38,210 nt of DNA, taken from IMG/VR virus record IMGVR_UViG_3300044911_003754, positions 1-38,210 of that record. One strand, 5' to 3'. This stretch comes from a virus. The notes beneath the pieces were generated by a model. That model was given only the letters and a program-made list of their open reading frames with translations. It had not been told where the DNA came from and ran no database searches. The first letter of the stretch is position 1; the number at the start of each line of letters is the position of its first letter. The translations under genes were made by a program, and so were the position numbers. Shown here piece after piece: positions 6,258-14,605 of the stretch.

Positions 6258-6502
6258 TTGAATCCGAAAGCGTCCGCGGCTGGAATGACACCTGCGTTTT
6301 AATCGGTCGCACAGTCCGCGTTCGGAAGGCTGGGTTTGGCCGGCACTGCCTCGCCAAAGTGCTCGAATTTAAGGGCCACCCAAAGCCTCCCGGGACCGTC
6401 GAGGTCCAAATTGTCAAGGTTGGCAAAACAAGCGGTGGCATCCGGCCGGGAAACCGGTTTGAAGTGTTCTCCGCGTGGCTCGAAGGCGAGCCCATGCACT
6501 AG
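6254..6502 (+). CDS. Hypothetical 82-aa beta-rich protein
   Basis: The product (MIESESVRGWNDTCVLIGRT to the C-terminus WLEGEPMH) alternates hydrophobic and charged residues, with patterns such as TVEVQIVKVGK, suggesting a small beta barrel. Its ATG overlaps the preceding stop (ATGA) and is preceded by the leader CCCCTCAAAACC, which recurs exactly before the gene at 6554. Function unknown. Confidence 0.6.
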   Translation: MIESESVRGWNDTCVLIGRTVRVRKAGFGRHCLAKVLEFKGHPKPPGTVEVQIVKVGKTSGGIRPGNRFEVFSAWLEGEPMH

Positions 6503-6513
6503 GCCACTCCCCG

Positions 6514-6538
6514 TTCCTGCTTTCCTGCCTTCCAAATT
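6514..6538 (+). repeat. Dispersed repeat family B
   Basis: TTCCTGCTTTCCTGCC followed by TTCCAAATT, 15 bases before the ATG at 6554. This copy and the copies at 5078 and 16022 are almost identical. Confidence 0.85.
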
Positions 6539-6553
6539 CATCCCCTCAAAACC

Positions 6554-6781
6554 ATGACCACCGCCCAACACCTCGACGCCGCCCTCGATCACCTCCGCGC
6601 CATCGGCCACGGCTGCCAAGCCGATGCCCTCACGCGCCAACACGTCGAATTTGCCAGCGCCCACATCCGCGAAGCGTGGATCGCCGACGACGGCCAGAAC
6701 GCCAGCACCCCGGCCGACACCCACAAAGCCGTTGCCGGCTTCTACCGATTGCAGGACGCGCTATTAGCCAAAGCCGCCTAG
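6554..6781 (+). CDS. Hypothetical 75-aa helical protein
   Basis: The product begins MTTAQHLDAALDHLRAIGHG and is mostly amphipathic helix (QHVEFASAHIREAWIADDGQ). The start is preceded by CCCCTCAAAACC, identical to the leader at 6254. It lies between a family-B repeat and a double family-A repeat. No recognisable domain; length and composition are typical of small phage accessory proteins. Confidence 0.6.
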   Translation: MTTAQHLDAALDHLRAIGHGCQADALTRQHVEFASAHIREAWIADDGQNASTPADTHKAVAGFYRLQDALLAKAA

Positions 6782-6783
6782 CC

Positions 6784-6838
6784 CCCTTCGTTCTCTTCGT
6801 TTCCTTCTGTTCACCGCGCCTTCGCGCCTTCGCTGTTC
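6784..6838 (+). repeat. Double family-A repeat before the integrase start
   Basis: Two tandem versions lie here: a degenerate one (CCCTTCGTTCTCTTCG to TTCTGTTCA) and a standard one (CGCGCCTTCGCGCC to TTCGCTGTTC). The second ends two bases before the integrase ATG at 6841. Confidence 0.85.
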
Positions 6839-6840
6839 CC

Positions 6841-8358
6841 ATGAAGATCCCCGCCTACCCCGGCCACGGCTGGGAAATCACCTCCCGCACCGAGCCCCCC
6901 GAAGCGCGCCCGCTCAAGATCGCCTTCGCCAAACACCGCGCCGGCCGGCTCGACGGCCTGCTCCGCAAACACCCCGGCGCCGGTCCCGATGCCGCCGCGC
7001 CCTGGTATCTGCGCACCCCCACCAGTTGGCGCCGCGTGTCGCCCCTCGACGGGCCGCCCGTGTGGACGCCCGACGGCATCGTGGCCGCCCTCCGCAACGC
7101 CCTCGACCACCTCACCGCCACCAGCCAGGAGCGCGATCCGTTCGCCCGCGCCCGTGCCCGCGTCGCCTACCGGGCCAACCTCACCCTCGCCAAGCTGGCC
7201 GCCGATTGGCTCGAACTGGGAATGCCCGGCCTCGATCCCGACAGCGACGGCGCCGCCTTCGCCCCGCGTTCACCCGCCGCCCGCGCCGCCCTCCTGCCGT
7301 TCCTCGAAACCGCGTTGAAATGGTGGGGCAGCCACGATCCCGCCGCCGTCACGCAACGCACCATGCGCGACTACCACGCCAGCCGCTGCGCCCAGGTCGC
7401 CGCCGGCGCCCGCTCAGGGCAGGGGAAGGGCAGCCGCGCCGTGGACCTCGAGCTAAACGCCCTCGCCCAGCTCTGCCGTTGGGCCGTGGCCGACGAACGC
7501 CTCGGGCATAACCCGTTTGCCCAGCGCCCCCGCTTCCGCTCCTCGAAGTCCATCGTCCACTGCCACGCCAAGCAGCCCGACACCGACGAAGAACTTCACC
7601 AGCTTGCCCGCCATCTGTTCGGCCGGACCGCCGCCGTGGTCAGCGGCGCCCGGCTCCTGTTTGCGGCGATGACCGGATTGCGACCCGGCGAGCACGGTTT
7701 CCTGCAATGGAACGCTCAGGGCCCCAGCCCGAAACACCGGGCCCCGGGCGAACAATTCACCGACGCCAACGGCCGCCGGCTGCTGGCCGTGCAACGGGAG
7801 AAACACGGCATCAACCCCGGCGTGGAGATCCACGCGACGCTCGGCGACTTCCTCGACGTGTGGCGCGCCTACACCCTGGAGCGGTTCGGCGCCGGCTGCC
7901 CGTGGATGTTCCCGAACAACGCCGGCACCGGCCCGTGCGACAGCGACACCCTTAGCCGCGACCTGCTCACCGCGTGCGCCGCGCTGGGATTGCCCCCGCG
8001 CACCGGCCACGCCGCCCGCGCCTACTACGTCAGCGTGCGGCGCAGCCAGGGCCTGAACGACAGCGACATTGCCAGCCACCTCGGCCATCGGTCCGGCGAG
8101 AAGATCGTTGTCCGCATCTACGGCGACCCCGGCGACATCCGCGGCACCGGCCGCCTCGACTGGCTCCCCGCCGACGGCACCGCCCCCGCCTGGGAACTCC
8201 TGCGCCCGGCCGCCGCGTCCAACCTGGTCGCCTTCGCCCCCGCTGCTGATACGCTACAAGATACGTCCGACCGTATCACCAACCGTCCGCCAGAGTTCAC
8301 CAAAGTTCACACCGACCCCGCCGCGATACGGTCAAACGTATCAGCCGGCACCCCCTGA
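6841..8358 (+). CDS. int: Tyrosine recombinase / phage integrase
   Basis: This 505-aa site-specific recombinase would cut and join phage attP and host attB through a 3'-phosphotyrosine link. The catalytic set is visible: R281 in TGLRPGE, H390 and R393 in HAAR, H416 in LGHRSG and the nucleophile Y427 in RIYGD. Residues about 90-230 hold the core-binding domain (YHASRCAQVAAGA region), and a longer N-terminal part may bind arm sites. The tail after Y427 (about 80 residues) is longer than usual. The ATG at 6841 directly follows a family-A repeat; the frame is open upstream to 6475, but that extension is Arg/Pro-rich shadow sequence. GATACG repeats inside its 3' end and beyond, together with the tRNA core just downstream, make int-attP adjacency clear. 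It shows the phage is temperate. Confidence 0.95.
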   Translation: MKIPAYPGHGWEITSRTEPPEARPLKIAFAKHRAGRLDGLLRKHPGAGPDAAAPWYLRTPTSWRRVSPLDGPPVWTPDGIVAALRNALDHLTATSQERDPFARARARVAYRANLTLAKLAADWLELGMPGLDPDSDGAAFAPRSPAARAALLPFLETALKWWGSHDPAAVTQRTMRDYHASRCAQVAAGARSGQGKGSRAVDLELNALAQLCRWAVADERLGHNPFAQRPRFRSSKSIVHCHAKQPDTDEELHQLARHLFGRTAAVVSGARLLFAAMTGLRPGEHGFLQWNAQGPSPKHRAPGEQFTDANGRRLLAVQREKHGINPGVEIHATLGDFLDVWRAYTLERFGAGCPWMFPNNAGTGPCDSDTLSRDLLTACAALGLPPRTGHAARAYYVSVRRSQGLNDSDIASHLGHRSGEKIVVRIYGDPGDIRGTGRLDWLPADGTAPAWELLRPAAASNLVAFAPAADTLQDTSDRITNRPPEFTKVHTDPAAIRSNVSAGTP

Positions 8359-8366
8359 AAGCATAA

Positions 8367-8394
8367 GGGTTGCAACGGTTTCCCACTGCAACCC
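8367..8394. repeat. Inverted repeat after the integrase gene
   Basis: GGGTTGCA (8367-8374) and TGCAACCC (8387-8394) form a perfect 8-bp inverted repeat around a 12-nt loop, nine bases after the integrase stop. It could act as a weak terminator or as a recombination-protein site. No T-run follows. Confidence 0.6.
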
Positions 8395-8405
8395 CTTGCA
8401 AATCA

Positions 8406-8463
8406 TGGCGGAAGGGGAGGGATTCGAACCCCCGGATGGGTTACCCCATCTCCTGATTTCGAG
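8406..8463 (-). pseudogene. 3' half of a tRNA-Ser(CGA) gene: attachment-site core
   Basis: On the minus strand the sequence runs from the anticodon loop (CT-CGA-AA) through the 3' anticodon stem strand TCAGG, a long variable arm with stem ATGGG/CCCAT, a T arm with GTTCGAATC, the 3' acceptor strand and an encoded CCA end (complement of 8406-8408). The expected 5' anticodon strand (CCTGA) is absent; the sequence instead reads CCAGC and has no D arm or 5' acceptor. Identity therefore ends in the anticodon loop, as usual for phages that integrate into tRNA 3' halves and restore the gene. Confidence 0.85.
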
Positions 8464-8551
8464 GCTGGCGCGGTGGCGTTGTAATTGCCTGCACCGCAGG
8501 GCCAGACAAGGCCAGCGTGGGCCGTGATACGGGGCAAGATACGTCAGCGGC

Positions 8552-11500
8552 TTACTGTTGCGTGGGCAGGAATTTGGCCGACTTGGCTTCGGTCAGGAGC
8601 GTGTCGGCCAGCTTGGTCAGGTCGCGATAGACCGATTGCCGGGCGCGCAGGTCCTCGGTCTGCTCGGCGATGCGTTGGGCGAGGCGGACGCTTTCCATGC
8701 GGCCCTCCAGCATGTTGGCAAAGGCGCGCAGGTGCGGCGCCAGCTCCTTGTTGCGGGCCCGCGCCTGCCAGTAGAAATGCAGGTCGTAAAGCTCTGAAAT
8801 CTGCCGGTTCACCGCGGAGAACTCGCCGCCGCGCCGCAAGGCTTTGCCCACGACCGGTAGTTCCGAGGGTTCCTGCCGCGTGGATCCGGGACGCAAGCCC
8901 AGCATCTGCTCCAGGCCGGCCACGGTATCCGAGGCCGCCCCACCGCCGACGCCGCGAATGACGTGATCAACGCGGCGCGGGCTCACCTTGTCCGGGAAGG
9001 CCCGGCCGAGCGTCGTCGCCAGCCACGAGGTGTAGGGGCCCGACTGCTCGCCCGGCCGCAGGTCCACCTGGGCGCGGGGCACGATGGGCCGGTCGAAGAA
9101 GTCCATGTGGTTGCGCGCCTGCTCCCACCCGATCTTGCCCACCACCGGCAGGTCAAACGGGTTCACCGTGGCAAATACGTGACCGAAAGCCGCGTTGACC
9201 GCCTCGGGATTGTCCCGGTGCGCGGCATCCAGCAGCGCCTCGGGGATCACCGCAAAGGCGTTCTGCCACTCCGGCGGCCGGGGAATCTGATACACGTTCC
9301 CGTTGCCGTCCGGCACGTTCCAGTAAAGGTAACGCTCCCGCCAGGGCAGGGCCCGATACCAGTCCTCGTCCTTGTTCTGCCACCACGAATAGAGCGCCGG
9401 CACCGTGAACATGGAAAACCCATACAGCACCGCCTGCGCCGGCCGTTCCTGAAGCGCCCGCAGGAAACCCCGGGTGCCTTGGATGTTGGCGTTGAAGAAC
9501 GGGATGGCCTGCGACCACAGCTTCGCGTAGCTGCCGCCGGCCGAGAAGTCGGTGGTCACCCGCTTGGCCGCGATGGTCAGGGCCAGCGCCTGCTCGGGCG
9601 TCAACGGTTGGCCGGGCGACCAGCCCAGTTCCTTGGAGCGCAGCCGCAATTCCGCGATGCGCGGCACCGCCTCGGTGAAGCTCAGCAACTCGCGCAAGGT
9701 CTCAATCGGCGCCGTGACCCGCTTGAACACCTTGCCATGGAACAGCCCCTTGGCCTCGCGCCGGGCGAAACCAACGTCGCCGCCCAGCGGTTGCCCCGCC
9801 ATCACGCCCAGCCGGTCGAACAGGTCGCGATAGGCCGACGGCTGCCGAGTCAGGCCCGACTTCACCACGTCACCCAACGCCCCAAAGTATTCCGCCACCC
9901 GCCGCAGCGGATTGGCGCCGGCCGTGCTCTGCATCAGGAAGGTTTGCAGGTCGCGGGCCGGATTGGTGAACAGCGAGAAGGCCGGCCGCAAGCCCGTGGT
10001 GCCCAGCCGGAACGTCCGCGCCGGCACGCCGAGCAACAGGTCGGCCACCAGCGGCAGGCGGGCCGGCTGGATGCCTTCGAGCGCGCCAAACAGGTCCGGG
10101 CGGACGAAATACCACTTGGTTTCCCCGTTCACCTTGCGGGCCACGATGGGGTCCGAGCCCTTGGGCGAATCCGCGCCGGTGTAATATTCCAGCAGGGTGT
10201 CGGCGGGAATGTTCGTGGTGTCCACGCCCATGCCTTCGAGTTGCTGGCGCAGTTTCTCCACGTTCACCTGCTCCTTCACCTGCGCCCGCGGCACCTCCTC
10301 GATCATGCCGCCCATGCCCGGCTGCTGCGCTAGGTGAAAGATGGATTCCATCACCTGGTCGCGATGCGCCCGGGAAATCACCTGCTCGGCCGCCAGCAAG
10401 GTCTGCACGTCCAGCTCCTTCACCGGCAACGAACTGCCCCGCATCCGCCGCAAGGCCCCGCCCACGCCCTGATTCTCGCCGGGACGCGACTGGTTGGCGT
10501 CGAGCACACGGGCCAGCGGCACGTAATCCTTCGAGCCCGCCCGGATACGGCGAACCAACTCCGCGTTGGCCGGCGACGAGGCGCCCAGGTAGTCGAGCAC
10601 GCCATCCCACCACTCGTAGTAGCGGCTGGCGGCCAGTTGGAAGTCGGGCGTCTCCAGCGTCTGCCGCAGGTATTGCGCGTCGGCCAGCGAAATGCCCGGG
10701 TTCTTGTCCTGCCCCCAGCGTTCGATGGCCCGGCGGCTCCACAGGTAAGACCAAAAGTCCGCGGCGCGCCGGTTCCGGGCCAGCACCTGGTCGGCCCGCA
10801 AGCCCTTGGTCACCGGCGCCAAGGCTTCCCGCAGCGACCGGCCACCCGTGCGCTCGCCATTGAGGTTGATCATGGCCACGTCGGCCATGTAGGCGAGGAG
10901 GGCCCCAGCCTGCCCGCGCCGGGCGGTGGCAATCTGGAAGGGATCCTCGTCGGCCCGCAAGGCGCGGCCGGCAACCGCCTTGAAGCGTTTGCCCAGCGCC
11001 TCGTAGGGGGCAAACTGCTCCACAAAACCCTCGCGGCTGGCATACTTGCCCAGCTCGCGGCGCAGCCGGGCCAGCTTGCCCTCGGCCTCGCCGGTCTGGG
11101 CGCGCATCCGCTCCCGGGCACCCATGCCGCGCCACACGTCGATCTCGGCGCGGGCCTGCCGCATCGCGGCGGCCACCTCGGGAAAGGCGGGCAACACCGT
11201 GCCCTCCAGCCACGCCGTGGCGTTCGGGGCGCGCTTCGCGATGTCGTCGGTCGTCAGGTAATCCGACACCAGCTCGGCCCAGCCTTCGCCCGCGTAGCCG
11301 GCATTCGGCCGGGTCTTGCCATAGAGCGCCTTGCCCAGGGCGACCAGCTCGCGGCCGGCGGCCGGGGGAATACCGCGCACCTTGCCCACCGAAGTGGTCG
11401 CGTAAAGCGCGTCGGCCAGGGCGTGGGCCACCTCGTGGGCCGTGGTCGGCAGGTTCAGCCGGTCCCACATGCGGATCACGCGGCTCGGCGTGGTGTAGAC

Positions 11501-14500
11501 GCCGGCATACCGTTTCGACAGGCGGGCGCTGCGGATCGGCGAGGCATCGGCAATGCCGCGGGCCACGTCCACGATGGCCGACAGGCGGGCCTCGATCTTG
11601 GCCACGGTAGTGAAGCCCGGCACCAGCCGCTCCATGGTCACCACCATGCGCTTGCTCGGCACGGCCGTGGCGGTGCCCGCCGGCAACGCGGGCAGGCCAA
11701 ACTGTCCTTGAGCTTCGAGCGGGGAACCGGCGGCGCCGCCTTTCGCTTCCCCGACAGTATCTTCATTGATCCGCTCCCGCCCACCGATCAGCTCGGCCAT
11801 CTTCGCTGAACCGCCAGCCTTCTCAATGTTGGCCTCAGCCTTGGCAATTGCTCCGGCTCGCGTCTTGGCGTAGGTGTCACCCGGCCGCTGCCCGGTTGTG
11901 TATTCGTAGACCGCCCACGTTTTGCCATCGGCCGCCACCACATATTGGTGCGCCGGATCTGCTGGCAACGTCACCATTTGCCCGGACCGCTTCACCGCCG
12001 GATTGCCTGAAATTCGAGCCGGAATCAGGAAGTCCACCTTGCCACCCAACACCGGCTTGGACGGCCGGGCAGGTTCCGTTTGTGCAACTACACCTTCCTT
12101 CGGCGGCGCATTTAGTGCGGGCGGCGGTTCTGCTGGCGCCGCCACAGGAGGCGGCTCCGGCGGCAGACTATTCCTCAATCGGACGGCCGCCTCGGCCAAC
12201 AGCTCACGCTGTTTAGGTTCGATCTCCAGCTCCATGTCTTCAGCCTGCCGCTGCAACACGTCGGCCGCCCGGCGGTCGCCATATACCTTGCGGGCATCCT
12301 CAATGACGCGGACCACATCCATCTTGGCCGCCCGCGCCACGGGCGCCTTGCCCGAAACGGACGCCCCCGTTTCCAACCGCTTGGCCCGGCCCAGCAACTG
12401 GCCCAACTGTTCCTTGGTGTTCCAGACGGTCAACGTGCCATCCCCGGGAATCTCGATGGTGACCTTCTGCCTCGGGTTGTCGGTGTCCTGCATTGTCGGC
12501 GCCGCCTCCACCGCCTTCCCTAGCTCACCGATCAGCTTGGCCTTGGCGTCCTTGGCATCGGTCACCAGCGGCTTGCCCTTGCCAGCCCGGCCGCGCTTCA
12601 CCACCTCACTGACAAACCGCAGGTTATCCATGCCGCCCTGCATGGCCGGCGCCGCCGCGGCGGGAGCCTGCGCCGGCTCAGTCGGCTCTGCCGGTCGCAC
12701 CTCGGCCGGCTTGGTCATGGATTCCGCGGCCGGCACAGCGGGAGCTTCAGCACTCGCCACACCCGCGGCGCGGCGCAACACCTCAGCTTCGGCAAATCCG
12801 CCATGCGTGAAGGCGAATTGACCGCCCACCGGGTCGAACTTGATGGCCTTGGCCTTGCGATACTCGGCCAGCGCCGTGGTTGCCTGCTCTTGCGTCAGTC
12901 CGGCCGTTTGCATGGCAAACTCCAGGAACCGATCCTCGGCGTTGACCATGCGTTGCGCGACCGACCGGGTGCCGGGCAATGTCTCCGGCGTCTGCTGTTT
13001 CACCCGCCGCCCCATGCCCACCACGTCGATGCCTTCCGCCGGCACGTTCTCGCCCACCCCTTGGTCGGTCGCAAACGGGTCGAGCGGGCGCCCCGGCTCC
13101 GCATTCGGAATTCGGAACTCGCCCCTCGGCACTGCCGCGGCGCGGCCGGGCGGCTGTTCCTTTGGCAACGTCCGGGCCCGGCGAACCAATTCCGGCGGCA
13201 GCACAAATTCACTGCGCGGCTGAAGGCTGTGCTTGCGCGCCCCCGGCACATTCACAACCCGGTAGGCTTCCAAGTCCGCCTCGGGCACATCGACATAAAT
13301 GATCCGCCCATCGGGATCGTGGGCGGCTCTGGCGTAGGGCTTGGCCACGTCCGGGTCGGGCGTGAACCAGCGCCCCCGGAATTCGGGCGGCTCAAACGTG
13401 GCCCGATCAATTTCACCGGAACGCCCCCACGACGGCGGCCCGGGTTTGGTTTCTCCGCGGTAGAGTCGAACCATCTTTGGCGCCTCAAACCCCGGCCCGA
13501 CCTCCCCCAGCGGCGCCTCGCGGCGGAACAGCGGCCCGTCTCCCTGCTCCCCGCTCCCTGCTTCGGGCCGCGTGGCGGCCAGCGCAATCTCGTCCGCGCT
13601 CTGGCGCAGGGCCTCGATCACCTCGGGGTGGTTGGCGGCATCGCGCAGGGCCACGGCCACGTGCTCGGCCGGGCTCAGCCTGGCCTGCGTCTCGCTCGGC
13701 AGGGACCGCCGGAAACCCGGCACGTCGAGCGCCAGAAAGGCGGTGTTGGCCACGAGGTTGCGCAGGATGGCTTCCTTGCGCTCCTGCGGCGGAAGGGCCG
13801 CGTATTCCGGCAGGCGCAAGCCTTCCATGAACACCTGCACGGCACCCTGCGAGCCGAGCACTTCCACCGCCTTCTGCGTGGCCGTGGCCTGGGGCGACAT
13901 GAGCCCGCGCTGGATCAGTTGCCGGTTCACGCCCACGGCCAGCGACTTGCCCGCCTGGGCGACGGCCGGAATCGCGGCGCCCATCACGCCGGCCTGGAAC
14001 GCGGCCTGCGGATCACCCGTCTCGCCGTAGGTCTGCGCGGCCATGGGCCCGCCGAACGCGGCCATGGGCGGCACACCGTAGGCCGACAACGCCATGCTGG
14101 CGCCGAGCACGGGAGCGGACCGGCCCACGTCCTGCAAACCTTGGGCGACGGGCCCGGCGGGGTCGAGGGAAGTCAGGCCGGTGACCTTGCGCACGTCCTC
14201 GGCCAGCAGATTGCCGGCGGTGGAGAACACCTTACCGGCCTCGCGCAGCGGTTGGCGCAGCATGAGGCTGGCGGCCTCGGGAACGGCGGCGGCCCACTCG
14301 GCGGCGGTGCCCCCGGTGAGCGGCTGGATCACCTCGCGGTCCACGGCGCGGGCGGCGTCAAACCCCACCTCGTGCGCGGCGTTGATCACCCCCTCCAACT
14401 GGCCGGAGAACCCGGACCGGGCGGCGGTGTCTTGGTTGTTGGCCTGCATCTGGCCGAACGCCTCGAAGTTGGCGGCGAACTTAGCGTCGCGCTCCAGGTA

Positions 14501-14602
14501 GGCCGGGAACTTGGTGCCAATGGCGAGGGTCAGCTTGTCGTCGGGCACGTCCGCATATTGCGGATACTTGGCGCGCACCCGGTCAATGAGGCGGTCACTC
14601 AT
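8552..14602 (-). CDS. Giant polyvalent internal virion protein (ART-like, HEXXH peptidase, LPD38-like)
   Basis: At 2,016 residues this is by far the largest product, read last in the late operon. Visible parts, in order: an N-terminal helical region (1-370); an ADP-ribosyltransferase-like segment from about 377 (MVRLYRGE, then GRWFTPDPDVAKPYAR); Ala/Pro linkers; a HEVAH zinc-binding motif at 1056-1060 with a likely third ligand E1110 in GWAELVSDY, giving a gluzincin-like metallopeptidase; and a helical C-terminal part with FFNANIQGTRGFLRA around 1700, which resembles the LPD38 domain of phage polyvalent proteins. Such proteins are packaged and injected with the DNA and act on the host on entry. 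The start at 14602 is 3 nt after the preceding stop. A heptamer repeat (13540-13564) lies in the ART-proximal part. Domain names are from recall, not from a search. Confidence 0.85.
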   Translation of the reverse strand: MSDRLIDRVRAKYPQYADVPDDKLTLAIGTKFPAYLERDAKFAANFEAFGQMQANNQDTAARSGFSGQLEGVINAAHEVGFDAARAVDREVIQPLTGGTAAEWAAAVPEAASLMLRQPLREAGKVFSTAGNLLAEDVRKVTGLTSLDPAGPVAQGLQDVGRSAPVLGASMALSAYGVPPMAAFGGPMAAQTYGETGDPQAAFQAGVMGAAIPAVAQAGKSLAVGVNRQLIQRGLMSPQATATQKAVEVLGSQGAVQVFMEGLRLPEYAALPPQERKEAILRNLVANTAFLALDVPGFRRSLPSETQARLSPAEHVAVALRDAANHPEVIEALRQSADEIALAATRPEAGSGEQGDGPLFRREAPLGEVGPGFEAPKMVRLYRGETKPGPPSWGRSGEIDRATFEPPEFRGRWFTPDPDVAKPYARAAHDPDGRIIYVDVPEADLEAYRVVNVPGARKHSLQPRSEFVLPPELVRRARTLPKEQPPGRAAAVPRGEFRIPNAEPGRPLDPFATDQGVGENVPAEGIDVVGMGRRVKQQTPETLPGTRSVAQRMVNAEDRFLEFAMQTAGLTQEQATTALAEYRKAKAIKFDPVGGQFAFTHGGFAEAEVLRRAAGVASAEAPAVPAAESMTKPAEVRPAEPTEPAQAPAAAAPAMQGGMDNLRFVSEVVKRGRAGKGKPLVTDAKDAKAKLIGELGKAVEAAPTMQDTDNPRQKVTIEIPGDGTLTVWNTKEQLGQLLGRAKRLETGASVSGKAPVARAAKMDVVRVIEDARKVYGDRRAADVLQRQAEDMELEIEPKQRELLAEAAVRLRNSLPPEPPPVAAPAEPPPALNAPPKEGVVAQTEPARPSKPVLGGKVDFLIPARISGNPAVKRSGQMVTLPADPAHQYVVAADGKTWAVYEYTTGQRPGDTYAKTRAGAIAKAEANIEKAGGSAKMAELIGGRERINEDTVGEAKGGAAGSPLEAQGQFGLPALPAGTATAVPSKRMVVTMERLVPGFTTVAKIEARLSAIVDVARGIADASPIRSARLSKRYAGVYTTPSRVIRMWDRLNLPTTAHEVAHALADALYATTSVGKVRGIPPAAGRELVALGKALYGKTRPNAGYAGEGWAELVSDYLTTDDIAKRAPNATAWLEGTVLPAFPEVAAAMRQARAEIDVWRGMGARERMRAQTGEAEGKLARLRRELGKYASREGFVEQFAPYEALGKRFKAVAGRALRADEDPFQIATARRGQAGALLAYMADVAMINLNGERTGGRSLREALAPVTKGLRADQVLARNRRAADFWSYLWSRRAIERWGQDKNPGISLADAQYLRQTLETPDFQLAASRYYEWWDGVLDYLGASSPANAELVRRIRAGSKDYVPLARVLDANQSRPGENQGVGGALRRMRGSSLPVKELDVQTLLAAEQVISRAHRDQVMESIFHLAQQPGMGGMIEEVPRAQVKEQVNVEKLRQQLEGMGVDTTNIPADTLLEYYTGADSPKGSDPIVARKVNGETKWYFVRPDLFGALEGIQPARLPLVADLLLGVPARTFRLGTTGLRPAFSLFTNPARDLQTFLMQSTAGANPLRRVAEYFGALGDVVKSGLTRQPSAYRDLFDRLGVMAGQPLGGDVGFARREAKGLFHGKVFKRVTAPIETLRELLSFTEAVPRIAELRLRSKELGWSPGQPLTPEQALALTIAAKRVTTDFSAGGSYAKLWSQAIPFFNANIQGTRGFLRALQERPAQAVLYGFSMFTVPALYSWWQNKDEDWYRALPWRERYLYWNVPDGNGNVYQIPRPPEWQNAFAVIPEALLDAAHRDNPEAVNAAFGHVFATVNPFDLPVVGKIGWEQARNHMDFFDRPIVPRAQVDLRPGEQSGPYTSWLATTLGRAFPDKVSPRRVDHVIRGVGGGAASDTVAGLEQMLGLRPGSTRQEPSELPVVGKALRRGGEFSAVNRQISELYDLHFYWQARARNKELAPHLRAFANMLEGRMESVRLAQRIAEQTEDLRARQSVYRDLTKLADTLLTEAKSAKFLPTQQ
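13540..13564. repeat. Heptanucleotide repeat in the giant gene
   Basis: CTCCCTG, CTCCCCG, CTCCCTG and CTTC follow each other with period 7. On the coding strand this gives the GSGEQGDG stretch just before the ART-like region. It is the same heptamer type as at 150-173. A change of one unit would truncate the 2,016-aa protein. Confidence 0.75.
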
Positions 14603-14605
14603 GGG

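Larger units (their letters stand above)
8248..8543. other. attP: Candidate attP: tRNA-Ser core with seven GATACG arm-type repeats
   Basis: GATACG or its complement occurs at 8248-8253, 8260-8265, 8272-8277, 8325-8330, 8337-8342, 8526-8531 and 8538-8543. Five copies lie on one side of the tRNA-derived core (8406-8463) and two on the other. AGATACGTC is repeated exactly once on each side. This resembles the arm-type sites around the core in lambda-like attP. The role is inferred; the repeats are seen directly. Confidence 0.75.

Noticed and set aside
6475-6840. Upstream extension of the integrase frame
   Set aside because: It is Arg/Pro/His-rich, overlaps two small genes and repeats; the ATG at 6841 follows a family-A repeat as other starts do.
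8406-8500. A complete tRNA-Ser gene
   Set aside because: The 5' anticodon strand, D arm and 5' acceptor strand do not match, so only the 3' half is present.
8405-8527. Frame reading MAEGEGFEPPDGLPHL
   Set aside because: This is the known spurious translation of a tRNA-Ser 3' end and att core, not a protein gene.
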